Source of the DNA: an uncultured Paenibacillus sp.
GTDB lineage: Bacteria > Bacillota > Bacilli > Paenibacillales > Paenibacillaceae
Assembly (NCBI GenBank): GCA_927443375.1
Contig: CAKMKL010000116.1
Span: forward strand, 1 to 40,986
Direction of reading: 5' to 3'
DNA: 40,986 bases
Position numbers and translations under genes: made by a program. The notes under the pieces are model-generated. The model ran no database searches, was not told the DNA's origin, and saw only the letters and a list, made by a program, of their open reading frames with translations. Position 1 is the stretch's first letter; every line of letters begins with the position of its first letter. This document shows, in pieces, positions 17,300 through 26,944 of the stretch.

Positions 17300-18292
17300 T
17301 TAGAACAGTGCGTTCTCGCGGTTAAAGCGGCGAACGACCCAATTGGATATAAACACCAGCACAAAACCGACTACCGACTGAAACAATCCTGCCGCTGATG
17401 AAAGACCGATATCCCCAACCGTCAGGAACGTACGGTATACATAGGTATCGATAACATTCGTGACGGGGAACAACGCCCCTGATTCACGCGGCACCTGGAA
17501 GAAGAGACCAAAGTCAGCATTGAAAATCCGGCCAATCTGCAGCAATGTCATAATCGTGATGACCGGCATAATCAAAGGAATCGTGATTTTCTTCATCTGC
17601 TGCCACTTGTTCGCCCCGTCAATCGTCGCGGCTTCATAGAACTCTTCATCGATGCCGATGATTGCTGCCATATACACGACTGTATAGTAGCCCATGTTCT
17701 TCCACGTGTTGATGATCGGCAGGATGATCGGCCACACTTCCTTCGTGAAGTACCAGCGCACAGGCTCGAGCCCAAGCGCCGGCAGCAGCGTACCGTTGAA
17801 GTATCCACGTTCATCGCTCATAAACCCGTACACCAGGTACGAGATGACGATCATCGACAGGAAGTACGGCAGGAACATGATCGTCTGGTGCAGCTTCGAG
17901 AGGAAGCGGTTCTTCATCTCGTTAAGCATCAGGGCGAACGCCAGCGGAAACACGATGTTGAGTACAATAAACAGCGAGTTATACAGCAGCGTGTTGCGGA
18001 TGATAATGTACGAATCCTTCGAAGCAAACAGATATTCGAAATTCTTCATTCCTGTCCAAGGACTTCCCAGAATTCCTTCCTGGTAGTTGATTGTCTTAAA
18101 GGCAATAATGATCCCGGACATAGGGATGTAGTTATTGATCAGGAGCAGAACAATTCCCGGCAGCATCATCACATAAAACATCCAAAAAGTACGAAGATTT
18201 CTCACAATAGGATAGGTAAATACCGCCTTTTGTTTCGGTGGAACCAGCATCACTTTCAAGAGAGTTGTTTCACTCCTTTCACTCCGTTTCAC
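17300..18292 (-). CDS. LplB/YteP-type carbohydrate ABC permease
   Basis: A 330-aa permease with the LplB signature N-terminus (WMFYVMMLPGIVLLLINNYIPMSGIIIAFKTINY) and the EAA loop YEAATIDGANKWQQMKKITIPL. The start is uncertain. The GTG at 18292 lies against the stop of the GH9 gene, with AGAAGGG directly adjoining it. A TTG at 18259 and an ATG at 18250 are alternatives after AAAGGAG. It is translationally close to the GH9 gene (7 bp), tying uptake to secreted hydrolysis. Confidence 0.92.
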   Translation of the reverse strand: MKRSERSETTLLKVMLVPPKQKAVFTYPIVRNLRTFWMFYVMMLPGIVLLLINNYIPMSGIIIAFKTINYQEGILGSPWTGMKNFEYLFASKDSYIIIRNTLLYNSLFIVLNIVFPLAFALMLNEMKNRFLSKLHQTIMFLPYFLSMIVISYLVYGFMSDERGYFNGTLLPALGLEPVRWYFTKEVWPIILPIINTWKNMGYYTVVYMAAIIGIDEEFYEAATIDGANKWQQMKKITIPLIMPVITIMTLLQIGRIFNADFGLFFQVPRESGALFPVTNVIDTYVYRTFLTVGDIGLSSAAGLFQSVVGFVLVFISNWVVRRFNRENALF

Positions 18293-18298
18293 CCTTCT

Positions 18299-21200
18299 TT
18301 AGGGCTCGATTCCCCATTGGAGGGCTCCTGCGACATAGCCGGTCGTTTTGCTCCAATCGGCATAAGCCGTAGCGGACTGATTGAAGGAATAATCGCCTGT
18401 CTGCGTGTAATTCGTCCAATCGGTCTTGGTCACACGGATCTGAATCTCAATGCTGGCTCCAGCCGCCAGGCTTCCTGCTCCGGCCGTAAAACCAAGCTCC
18501 AGATAAGTGTCGGCCCCGGTCCGGGGAGTTGCCAGCTTAGCGAAGGTTCCCGTCACGTTGCTGCTGCCGGCACTCGACCAGTCGCACCAGAAGCTCTGGT
18601 CCTTTTCCCCATCAATCGTGTAATAATAACGCAGCTTCACATCGGACAGATTGATGGCGGAGGTGCCGGTGTTAGTCAGTTTGATCTTCGGATTCAGTGT
18701 ATTGACTGTTGCTGCAACGCTAGAATTGTACTGCTGCACCTTGATGGACCCGCTTCCGCCGGTGGCGGTATTGATTACTGAGATCGTAAGAACCGCACTC
18801 GCCCCGGCGCTGAAATTGAAAGTCAGGGTAGTAGTGCCTACCGGCTGGGCGCCCAAGTATGCCTTTTGAATAGTTACCGTTGATCCCGATACCATGTAGT
18901 CCGTACCGGCAACCAGAGAAGCCGTACCGTTCTTAATACCGCTGAGCGTATTGCCGTTTAGCGTCAGCGTCACCGGAATACCGGCCGGATTCACGGCATT
19001 CTTGTCATAGACAGCGACCGTCGGAGTGATCACCGCATTGGTAACTGACGAATCCTTCACTGCGATGGATAGCGTAGCAGAGGAACCGGCGCTAAACAGG
19101 AACGTGAGGTTCGTTGTTCCGGTTGGCTGCTGCGCGAGATAGCTTTTGAGCAGCGTAACTGTGTTGCCCGAAACGGTGTAATCGGTGCCTGCAGCCAGAG
19201 ATGCTGTGCCATTCTTAATACCGGTGAACGTATTGCCGTTCAGGGTCAGAGTTACCGGAAGGTTGGCCTGATTCGCAGTTTTTTTGTCAAAGGCAGCAGT
19301 CACCGGGGTGATATTCGAATTGACACTGTTCCCGGTTGCGTATGCGGCCACGAATACCAGCCCCGAATTCCAATAGACGGTATGCTCGTTTGTCGTCCAT
19401 TCCTGGAAGTTATCGTTATAGTTTTTGCCCGCGAATCTCGATATCTGGTTTCCTACGGTTACATCATTGGAGAATTTGTTCGGTCCTCCCACCAGATATC
19501 CCTTAGGCACCCCGGTCAAGCCATCTGTTCTGTACATAATGCTGAATGGATATTTCACACTGTTATCCCCATAGCCCGATACGAAAGATACGCCGACCGG
19601 GTTCTGGCCGAGAATCCAGTCTAACTGGCTATAGGTAATTTGATTAATGACAGCACGGTTGCTCTCAAAGGTTCCCAGCAGTTTCGTACCGATAATCATT
19701 TCCATTGGTGTATCCGCAACCTGCATGGTGATTCCCCAATAGTAGTTGCCGTCTTTGATGATGCTTTTCCAGGCGCTTTCGTTAGTTCTGCTCACTTTAT
19801 CATTGAACCATTGCTGGAATTTGGCCGTATACCAGCTGACAACTGCTGAATCCGGATTAGCGGCTTTCAGATAGCTGAAGAAGCCTGTATTCCATGTATT
19901 TGCCCAACCGCTGGCAAAATCAAGGGGATCCGTGAAATATATTTCCATAGCCTTGTAATTGGCAAGGAAATAATTGTTGTATTTGGCATCACCGGTCGAC
20001 CGGTACAGGGAGCCAGCAGCCCACAGACGATTCGAAGCGTCATCCGTTACATCGTAAGGCCATCTGCCGGTGTTAGGTGTTCGGATATTCTCCGGATGAG
20101 CCTCCAGATACCCCCACGCCGCTATTGCCGCATTCAGACAGCTCTGGGCAAAGGCCGGATCAATCGTCTTATACATCAGGTAGGCATGTGCTAATGTGCC
20201 CGCTGCGGTTGCTGTATCGGCAGTCGTTTTTATACCGGTCCTCGAGCTAACCGTATCCTTATCAATGATTTGTCTGTCCACCATATTGTCGTCGTCCTGG
20301 AAAGTTACACGCGCATAGAAACCGCCGGTTGCCGCATCCTGCATTTTGAGCATCCACTCCAGCTCCCACCGTGCTTCATCCAGGATATCGGGAATACCGT
20401 TTCCGCTCTCAGGAATATTAAATTGACTGTCCGTAAATTTCTCCGGCATGATTTCATAGGCCCAGAAGAGATCCGACAGGGCTTTGGCGCCGGCATTTAC
20501 GTACTTGCCTTTATCCCCCGCATCATACCATCCCTTGGAAACATCTTTTTTGACAGAAGGATTGGACATTAGCGGCACTGCTGTATCAGGAGTGAAGTCA
20601 CTGCGCTGATAAGTCTGGGTATACGGGTTGGTGATATTAATTCCGGTTCTCTGGTAATAGAAGTATCTCGTTACATCCGTCAGAAAAGGGGCATAAATAT
20701 CATTCGCATCGCCGATCGAGAATTTGGGTGAATTTTGAAGCCCCTGCACGGCAACATAATATTTGCCCGGAGCTGTTAAATTGGTAAAGTCGGCGGTAAA
20801 AATCCGCTCTCCGCTGTCGATGGCATCATAATTCTTGGTGAGCACCAGCGTTCCGGAGAAGGCTGTAGAATTAGTAGCCGTATTAATGACGTTAAACGGA
20901 GTACCCGCATCCACCGTGAGAACATCCTCAAACCCGGTCACAAGCGCCTGCTTTACACCATTTACGGGATAGCCCACTTGATTGACCTTGATGGGTGCAT
21001 ACTCCTTCTCCTTGCCGGAAGAGGTAACCCGAATATCATTGAGCCAGACTTTTAAAGGCTGAAAACCGTTATTCTTGATCGATAATGCATCGATGGATGT
21101 AATATCAATTCCCTGCGGGACCTGTATGACATCCTTCAGCGGAATCTTCACATGCGTCCAGTTCTTTGTAATGGTTGTATAGCTGTTAATGTTTACCGTA

Positions 21201-21646
21201 GTGGTAATTTCGCCACCGGCAGCCCTTTCGAATACTCTGTCCTTAAAGCCAAGTAGAAAGGTCTCTCCGCCCGCATTGCCCTTGATGTTAAACTCAAGGA
21301 ATCCATTAGAATAATAGGAAGTAAAGTCATATGCCTTCCAGCCGGCAACCGTGATCAAGGCGTTGTACCAGGACGGGCTGGTTGGTGACTTCGTGTTTAA
21401 CAATAATGAAGGCAAGCCGTTATACATAGCGGCCATATCAATGGGCAGCTTACTGTTCTCTGTCTCGAGTCCGAACCCGCTGTCTCCTGCCCAGCCGTCC
21501 GAAATCGTACTGAATATGCGGTAATCGAGCAAGTTTCTCCATCCTGCAGGTGCTTCGGCGGTCGCTGCATCCGTCTTAACCGGATACGAAAAAAGAATAG
21601 CCGCAAACATAGTTAATGCCAGGAATAAACTTATCTTTTTCCTCAT
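18299..21646 (-). CDS. Secreted GH9 endoglucanase/xyloglucanase with two X2 modules and CBM3
   Basis: A multidomain exoenzyme of 1115 aa. Order: signal peptide 1-27; N-terminal carbohydrate-binding-like beta-sandwich ~35-210; Ig-like CelD_N domain ~215-312; GH9 (alpha/alpha)6 barrel ~315-770; two X2-type Ig modules ~779-868 and ~870-960; CBM3 ~966-1115. GH9 catalytic Asp residues are in WYDAGDKGKY (D375, D378) and the proton-donor Glu is in NEHTVYWNSG (E754). It should cut beta-1,4-glucan or xyloglucan outside the cell. The ATG at 21646 has GGAGGAG and is the signal peptide start; the frame is open to 21697. The gene shares an operon with two permeases and a binding protein, and a cre site precedes it. 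Confidence 0.94.
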   Translation of the reverse strand: MRKKISLFLALTMFAAILFSYPVKTDAATAEAPAGWRNLLDYRIFSTISDGWAGDSGFGLETENSKLPIDMAAMYNGLPSLLLNTKSPTSPSWYNALITVAGWKAYDFTSYYSNGFLEFNIKGNAGGETFLLGFKDRVFERAAGGEITTTVNINSYTTITKNWTHVKIPLKDVIQVPQGIDITSIDALSIKNNGFQPLKVWLNDIRVTSSGKEKEYAPIKVNQVGYPVNGVKQALVTGFEDVLTVDAGTPFNVINTATNSTAFSGTLVLTKNYDAIDSGERIFTADFTNLTAPGKYYVAVQGLQNSPKFSIGDANDIYAPFLTDVTRYFYYQRTGINITNPYTQTYQRSDFTPDTAVPLMSNPSVKKDVSKGWYDAGDKGKYVNAGAKALSDLFWAYEIMPEKFTDSQFNIPESGNGIPDILDEARWELEWMLKMQDAATGGFYARVTFQDDDNMVDRQIIDKDTVSSRTGIKTTADTATAAGTLAHAYLMYKTIDPAFAQSCLNAAIAAWGYLEAHPENIRTPNTGRWPYDVTDDASNRLWAAGSLYRSTGDAKYNNYFLANYKAMEIYFTDPLDFASGWANTWNTGFFSYLKAANPDSAVVSWYTAKFQQWFNDKVSRTNESAWKSIIKDGNYYWGITMQVADTPMEMIIGTKLLGTFESNRAVINQITYSQLDWILGQNPVGVSFVSGYGDNSVKYPFSIMYRTDGLTGVPKGYLVGGPNKFSNDVTVGNQISRFAGKNYNDNFQEWTTNEHTVYWNSGLVFVAAYATGNSVNSNITPVTAAFDKKTANQANLPVTLTLNGNTFTGIKNGTASLAAGTDYTVSGNTVTLLKSYLAQQPTGTTNLTFLFSAGSSATLSIAVKDSSVTNAVITPTVAVYDKNAVNPAGIPVTLTLNGNTLSGIKNGTASLVAGTDYMVSGSTVTIQKAYLGAQPVGTTTLTFNFSAGASAVLTISVINTATGGSGSIKVQQYNSSVAATVNTLNPKIKLTNTGTSAINLSDVKLRYYYTIDGEKDQSFWCDWSSAGSSNVTGTFAKLATPRTGADTYLELGFTAGAGSLAAGASIEIQIRVTKTDWTNYTQTGDYSFNQSATAYADWSKTTGYVAGALQWGIEP
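18765..19320 (-). repeat. Intragenic tandem duplication encoding two X2 modules
   Basis: Two consecutive ~90-codon units encode near-identical motifs. Both contain PVTLTLNGNT, GIKNGTASL, AGTDY, an AQP.GTT segment and an FSAG motif. They link the GH9 domain to the C-terminal CBM3. X2 modules are known as spacer or cell-wall-binding modules in cellulases. Confidence 0.8.
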
Positions 21647-21672
21647 TGCCTCTCCTCCTGAAACGAATTTAG

Positions 21673-21686
21673 TGAAAACGTTTACC
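21673..21686. promoter_or_regulatory. cre site upstream of the GH9 operon
   Basis: TGAAAACGTTTACC matches 13 of 14 positions of the cre consensus TGWAANCGNTNWCA; only the last base differs. It is 27 bp upstream of the start codon. CcpA repression of the cellulase operon is the expected function. No convincing -35 was found; TAAAAT just upstream on the minus strand is a possible -10. Confidence 0.75.
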
Positions 21687-21747
21687 ACTACAATCATTTT
21701 AATTCACCCGGCCAACGCTCATATATAGAAGAAATAAGTGAACATAG

Positions 21748-21781
21748 AAGAAAACAAGCCACAATATCATGGCTTGTTTTC
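21748..21781 (-). terminator. Rho-independent terminator overlapping the end of a binding-protein gene
   Basis: On the minus strand AAACAAGCCA and TGGCTTGTTT-type arms pair, followed by TTTTCTTC. The left arm encodes the last codons (ENKP) of the gene ending at 21767. It separates the regulator/binding-protein unit from the GH9 operon. Confidence 0.8.
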
Positions 21782-23518
21782 CTTGTACCAATCATTCACT
21801 TCTTTAGTGATTACATCACCGCCATTCTTGTAGAATAGGGCTACAAATTCATCGAAGTAGGAGAGCGGCTTCTCGCCATAGATGATGCTCAAGAAGCTCT
21901 CCGTTGCGAGTTTCTGCAGGAACACTCCATGCTTCTCCATTCCGTCCGTTAGCGGGCCGTGATACCGGTTAGGGATTTCCAGCCCCTGCTCGGCAATCGC
22001 AACCCCGGCTGCTGCCAGTTGAGCCGAATTCAGCCCCTTGATGCCCTGTTCGATCGGTGTCCTCATTTCGGCATCCGAATTTTCAGACAACTTTTTGATC
22101 GCTTCCGCATTCATATAAGGCAGTACCGGCGCACCGCCGGTCAGCGGATACAGCATCCAGCGCATATCCATGGATGATCCGTCCGCAAGCGGCCACTTCT
22201 CATTCGGTACTCCTTCGGTTGCAAAATTGACAGTGATGACCTTGTCATCCTTAATCACATAATCGTAGCCTTCATGATACCCTTTAGCGAAACGGGGATC
22301 GAAGTACGGATCGTCCGTGCCGAAATTTTGAGCGAGCAGCTTGTTATAATAGGCGAACCAGGCCTCTATATTCTGAAAGTCTTTACTAAACACTGTATAG
22401 ATGCCGTAAATCGGCTTCTGCGCCTTGCCCTTTAAACCCTCCGGTCCTGCTGGAAGGGGATAGGCCTGCCAGTCCGCCTCCCGATCGGTCTTCACCGTAT
22501 CGCTGAGCGGCCAGGCCCCCATCCAGAACGGGCCGAACATCACCCCTGCCAGTCCTTTAACCGCCAGCTCGGACGCTTGGCTCGAGTCCTGGATGCCAGC
22601 ATTCCTGTCTATGTAGCCTTTAGCCATCCAGGACGCCATCGTTTCGAGGTACCTCTTGGCATCCGGATGAACGGCTCCATAGACCAGACCGCCATGCCCG
22701 TCTTCATTCCAGAACAGCTTAATGTCAGACGTGCTGAGCATCTGTGTGGAGAGGGCGCCGGCTATGACATCCGTCTGCCCCATCCAGCTCCATGGACCTT
22801 CCTTCAGCGGAACCGCCAGGCCGACTTCGTCATCTTGGCCATTCCGGTTAGGGTCCTGCTCAGAGAATGCCTTCAGCACATGTTCGAGCTCGCTGATCGT
22901 CGCCGGGGGGTTAAGTGACAGCTTCTCAAGCCAGTCCTTACGAATCCACATCACCGTCCCCTCATTTCCTTCACTGAAGCGGGGAAGACCGTAGATCTTA
23001 CCGTCTATGGTCACTTCGGTCATGGTATAGGCATACTTCTTCAGTGCCTCCTTCAGCTTCGGATGTGCATATTTCTCAATAGCATCATCCAGCGGAAGCA
23101 GCCTGTCCGCTTGGAGCAGATTCTTCAGGATGTCTCCTTCTGCGTTGAAGGTGTCCGGCAGCTTGCCATTTACCGCCAGCGCCAGCCGGATTTTGGTATC
23201 CGCATCCTCGAACTTGCTGACAATCCAGTCAAACTTCGTAACAATCCCAAGATTCTCTTCCATCCAGCGGGTGTGCACGTTATCTGTAAGACTCTCTCCC
23301 GGCTTGAAGGCATTAGGCCGGTTCTCGTCCACGATTGCTGTCGTAATCGTAATTGGCGGATCATATTTAAAGTCCCATATTGGCTTCGCTTCCCCGCTCT
23401 CCGGCCTGTTTCCTGTTGTCTTGCCGCCGCTGTTTAAACAACCGGCTAGTGCCAGAGTTCCTGTCAGAACCAACAGCAGGATGATTCTTTTTCTTTGTTT
23501 TTTCACCGGCCCAATCAC
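21767..23518 (-). CDS. LipO/LplA-type solute-binding lipoprotein
   Basis: A 583-aa extracellular binding protein with a lipoprotein signal (KKQRKRIILLLVLTGTLALAGC; lipobox LAGC). The mature part contains family motifs such as TRWMEENLGI, GLPRFSEGNEGTVMWIRKDWLEKL and DWQAYPLPAGPEG. The GTG at 23518 overlaps the stop of the response regulator gene (GTGA), so translation is coupled; an in-frame GTG at 23506 is an alternative. It follows the kinase-regulator pair and is cut off from the GH9 operon by a terminator. It has no permease of its own here, so it may supply ligand to the sensor or share the permeases downstream (inference). Confidence 0.9.
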   Translation of the reverse strand: MIGPVKKQRKRIILLLVLTGTLALAGCLNSGGKTTGNRPESGEAKPIWDFKYDPPITITTAIVDENRPNAFKPGESLTDNVHTRWMEENLGIVTKFDWIVSKFEDADTKIRLALAVNGKLPDTFNAEGDILKNLLQADRLLPLDDAIEKYAHPKLKEALKKYAYTMTEVTIDGKIYGLPRFSEGNEGTVMWIRKDWLEKLSLNPPATISELEHVLKAFSEQDPNRNGQDDEVGLAVPLKEGPWSWMGQTDVIAGALSTQMLSTSDIKLFWNEDGHGGLVYGAVHPDAKRYLETMASWMAKGYIDRNAGIQDSSQASELAVKGLAGVMFGPFWMGAWPLSDTVKTDREADWQAYPLPAGPEGLKGKAQKPIYGIYTVFSKDFQNIEAWFAYYNKLLAQNFGTDDPYFDPRFAKGYHEGYDYVIKDDKVITVNFATEGVPNEKWPLADGSSMDMRWMLYPLTGGAPVLPYMNAEAIKKLSENSDAEMRTPIEQGIKGLNSAQLAAAGVAIAEQGLEIPNRYHGPLTDGMEKHGVFLQKLATESFLSIIYGEKPLSYFDEFVALFYKNGGDVITKEVNDWYKENKP

Positions 23519-25098
23519 TCCATTCCCAATCGGTATCTGTCCCTGAATTCCTGCGGCGTCATCTGATAATAGTCACGGAATTTCCGGATAAACCAGTTGG
23601 TATTGGGATAGCCGATGCTTTCTCCGATATGATAGATTTTATGTTCTGTTTGCTTCAGCAAATCGCAGGCCTTGAGCATGCGCTGCTCGTAAATATATTG
23701 GGATACGGTACTGTCCGTACATTGCTTGAAGAGCTTCGAGAGATGGTTAGGATGTACGAAGACCCGTTTAGCCAGCAAGGTAAGCGACAAGTCCTTGTCC
23801 AGCTCCTTCCGGATGTAAGCTTGCGTCTTGCGGACGACCGCCTGGCTGTGGTCCTTGGTCTCCTCTCCCAGCCTCTCATGAAATGTGCGCAGGGCGTTCA
23901 GTGCCCAGTTCTCCAGCTGTGACGCATGGAGCATGGCTCTCCCCTTAACAAAGGCGGATTGCTCCGGAGTGAGCATCTGGGCCAGCGTCCTGCCGCTGCG
24001 ATTCGCAATATACTGGAAGCTATTCGACAGAAAGAAAAATACGTCGCGCATCAGATCAGGCGAACCTGTGTGCAGCAAGGGAGAGACGAACGCGCGGATC
24101 TTGGCTTCCGCCTCTTCCCATTGCTCCGTTTCCAAAAGATGCGTCAGAAGCGGAGCTTCGTAGAGCTTACGCATTAGACGCAATTCCTCCTCGTTCCTTC
24201 CCGGTACCTGTATGGACGACCGTCCGATATTAGCCAGATGCGATTTGGCAATCATGTAACTGGCTTGTATTCCTTCCGGGAAAAGACAGCCGGATTCTCC
24301 TACAGATATCTCGCCTTTCAGCAAGTTTTGTACTTCTTGCCTTAAACGGTCTAGCCGCTCATGCACCCATTCCGCATCCGGTGAGGCGCCCGACAGGTCG
24401 TATACCAGAACGAGCAGGTTTCCTTCATCATCTGCAGCCGGCCAGCAATCATACCGGTCCATCAGCAGTTCTTCCATCATATTCGTTACCGCGAACCGGA
24501 TCAGGGACTGCGAATACAGATCCTGACTGTCGAAGGGGGAACCCAGGCGGACGAGGCACAGCGAGACAGGGCCTGGTACGGGAATCGGAAGGTCGAACAG
24601 CTTCAGCTTCTCTGCAAGCGCTTTGCCGTTTAGAGTGCCGCTTAGCACCTTGAGCAAAAGCCCTGCCTTCAGCTCAGTGCTATTGTCCCGGTAAATACGA
24701 AAGCCCTGTTCGATTGATCGCTCCTGCTCAAGCTGCTTAACGATCCGGCCCATTGCGGCAAGTAGTTGTTCGTCCTTGACCGGCTTCATCAGGTAATCGA
24801 GCGCTTGCAGCTCAATGGCTTTGCGGGCATAATCGAAGTCCGCATACCCTGTCAGCAGCAGGCATTTCAGCCCCGGAATGCGCCGCCTGGCCAGCTCGAT
24901 CAGCTCAAGTCCGTTCATGCGCGGCATACGGATATCCGTCATGAGAATGTCTACCGGTAATGATTCCATCAGGGCCAGCGCCTCGCTCGCACTGTAAGCC
25001 TTAAACACCCGGGAGATACCGAGTCTTGTCCATGGAACCGTATCCGCCAGACTGTCTGCATAATGCTTCTCGTCATCCACTACAAGCAGGCTTTTCAT
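23515..25098 (-). CDS. YesN-type response regulator (receiver + AraC HTH)
   Basis: A 527-aa regulator. The receiver domain 1-~120 has VVDDE (D8, D9), phospho-acceptor D55 in ILMTDIRMPR and the Lys in LMKPVK. The middle region is unassigned. The C-terminal AraC-type HTH (~425-525) has LSLTLLAKRVFVHPNHLSKLFKQ and KIYHIGESIGYPNTNWFIRKFRDYYQMTPQEFR. Its ATG overlaps the kinase stop by 4 nt (ATGA), and its own stop overlaps the next gene. It probably activates the GH9 and binding-protein genes next door. Confidence 0.95.
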   Translation of the reverse strand: MKSLLVVDDEKHYADSLADTVPWTRLGISRVFKAYSASEALALMESLPVDILMTDIRMPRMNGLELIELARRRIPGLKCLLLTGYADFDYARKAIELQALDYLMKPVKDEQLLAAMGRIVKQLEQERSIEQGFRIYRDNSTELKAGLLLKVLSGTLNGKALAEKLKLFDLPIPVPGPVSLCLVRLGSPFDSQDLYSQSLIRFAVTNMMEELLMDRYDCWPAADDEGNLLVLVYDLSGASPDAEWVHERLDRLRQEVQNLLKGEISVGESGCLFPEGIQASYMIAKSHLANIGRSSIQVPGRNEEELRLMRKLYEAPLLTHLLETEQWEEAEAKIRAFVSPLLHTGSPDLMRDVFFFLSNSFQYIANRSGRTLAQMLTPEQSAFVKGRAMLHASQLENWALNALRTFHERLGEETKDHSQAVVRKTQAYIRKELDKDLSLTLLAKRVFVHPNHLSKLFKQCTDSTVSQYIYEQRMLKACDLLKQTEHKIYHIGESIGYPNTNWFIRKFRDYYQMTPQEFRDRYRLGME

Positions 25099-26837
25099 AC
25101 CTCTTCCTCCTTCGTTTCATCTCGCGTCCCAAGCCTCCAGTGGAGTTTCACGCATAGGCCGCCTAGCCTGGATTGGCTAAGCACAATTTCGGCATCCTGG
25201 CCGAAGTTGCCTTGCAATCGTTGGTACACATTCCATAGGCCGCAACCGGTATATTCGCCGGCCGGAATATCCAGCTCCCTGTATAGCCGGTCGGTCTGCT
25301 CCCTGTTCAGCCCTTTGCCGTTATCCTCCACTTCCAGGCTTAACCAGCCATCCTTGACACAGACGCTAACCTCTACCCGGCCCGGGTATTCGACATTCTC
25401 AAGTCCATGCACGACCGCATTCTCCACAAGCGGTTGGACCAGAAGCCGGGGAATTCTCAGCTCCGCCAGTTCCTCCGGCAGCCCGATGTTGTAGGTCAGT
25501 GTCTCATTGCGAAGCCGGATAATCTCGAGGTGAATGCGTACGAAGGCCAATTCTTCCCCCAGGCTGACTCCCTGATTGTCCATTCGTGTCGTATACCGGT
25601 AATAGTCGGCCAGATGATAGGCCATATCCATGACCGCCCGATCCTTACCCATTTTGGTCATATTAATGATGAATCCGAGGCAATTGTATAGAAAATGAGG
25701 ATGGATCTGCGCCTGCAGCTGCTTCAGCGTGGCATCGCGCGCCAGAATACGCGATCTCAGATCATTCTCGATAAGATCCTGGATCTGCGTTGCCATCTCG
25801 TTGAAGTTCTGCATAAGGAAGGTGAATTCATTGTTCGATTTCGCAGGAAGACGGTAGGCGTAATCGCCTCCCTTGATCCTCTGAACAGCGCGTACAAGAT
25901 GGAAGATAGGCCGGTGTACGTTCCAGTACAGGGCAGATGCGGCAACGATACCGGTTAGGAGCAGAATGACTGAAGACGCTCCAAACAATACCCTCTGCTG
26001 CCTGATCGGTCCGATGATCTGGTCAAGCGGAACGGAATCGATGAGATGCCACTCCAGGAGATTGGAATAATAATAGGTAATCAGATAAGGCCTGCCGTCG
26101 TACGAATGAATCAGGAAGCCTGAATCCCGGCTGTGGACCCTGTCACCCAAATCTGTGACGATTCGAGCCATTTCAGGGCCTTTCGCCGATCGGCTGGCGA
26201 TGATAGCGTGCCCGGCTTTGTAAAAAAACGGATTGTCGGAGTGGTCAGACTTGTAGGTGTCGAGCAGATTCTCAAAGCTCCACTTGTAGAGGTTAATGCG
26301 GACTGCAACATCCAAATCGTCTGGACGGGCCGGTTTGTATCCTGTGGTGACATAGGTTCGGGTAAAGCCGGAGTCAATCTCCAGATCTTCGCTGTAGCTC
26401 CACCCCAGCGAGAACCGGCTGTCGAACTCTTCAAAATCATACTCATAGGAGGGGGAAGAAGAAATGCTGTCGCCCCGTTGCGGGAAATAGACAGTCACAT
26501 CATTACGCCAGTTGCCCGAAGCGCTGGCCAGTGACAGCTTCTCCTGAATCAGCAGCCTTGTTTTCATTAGGGAATAATCGCTCATCTCGTGGTTGTACAG
26601 ATATTCCAGCACGTTTGTGTCAACGAGCATAGGAGCAGAGGCCAAATCGAACTTCTCGATACTGGCATCCATTTGCGCCACGAATAGCTCCATCCGGTTG
26701 AGGCTCGCTTTAATGAGCTCCTCCTGTATGACGTTGATGCTCTTGGACGTAGAATAATAATACAGCGCCACGACCGGTGTCAGCAGAATTAGCAGTAAGA
26801 TCAGCATTTTCTGAAAGATGTTGAATTTGATTCGCAC
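25095..26837 (-). CDS. YesM-type sensor histidine kinase
   Basis: A 580-aa membrane kinase. Transmembrane helix ~10-28, extracytoplasmic Cache-like region ~30-283, second helix ~284-305, HAMP to ~357, His_kinase motif LQAQIHPHFLYNCL (phospho-His ~381), and HATPase_c with LVQPLVENAVVHGLE, VEDNGKGL and GCGLWNVYQRL. The start is a GTG at 26837, with AAGGA ~11 nt upstream and no better candidate. It heads the kinase-regulator-binding protein operon and has a cre site in its promoter region, so the system itself appears catabolite-repressed. Confidence 0.94.
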   Translation of the reverse strand: MRIKFNIFQKMLILLLILLTPVVALYYYSTSKSINVIQEELIKASLNRMELFVAQMDASIEKFDLASAPMLVDTNVLEYLYNHEMSDYSLMKTRLLIQEKLSLASASGNWRNDVTVYFPQRGDSISSSPSYEYDFEEFDSRFSLGWSYSEDLEIDSGFTRTYVTTGYKPARPDDLDVAVRINLYKWSFENLLDTYKSDHSDNPFFYKAGHAIIASRSAKGPEMARIVTDLGDRVHSRDSGFLIHSYDGRPYLITYYYSNLLEWHLIDSVPLDQIIGPIRQQRVLFGASSVILLLTGIVAASALYWNVHRPIFHLVRAVQRIKGGDYAYRLPAKSNNEFTFLMQNFNEMATQIQDLIENDLRSRILARDATLKQLQAQIHPHFLYNCLGFIINMTKMGKDRAVMDMAYHLADYYRYTTRMDNQGVSLGEELAFVRIHLEIIRLRNETLTYNIGLPEELAELRIPRLLVQPLVENAVVHGLENVEYPGRVEVSVCVKDGWLSLEVEDNGKGLNREQTDRLYRELDIPAGEYTGCGLWNVYQRLQGNFGQDAEIVLSQSRLGGLCVKLHWRLGTRDETKEEEV

Positions 26838-26891
26838 CGGATTCCCATCCTTGCTTCATAATCTCAACTCAACCTGTATTTTACATTATGT

Positions 26892-26905
26892 TGTAAGCGT
26901 TTTCC
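26892..26905. promoter_or_regulatory. cre site upstream of the kinase-regulator operon
   Basis: TGTAAGCGTTTTCC matches 13 of 14 cre positions and has the same single deviation (final base) as the site before the GH9 operon. On the minus strand it is followed by CATAAT and TAAAAT, possible -10 boxes, so CcpA would block the promoter. Confidence 0.75.
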
Positions 26906-26944
26906 ATATTCTTTGATGCATCGGCCTCATTCTTTCTCTTATAA

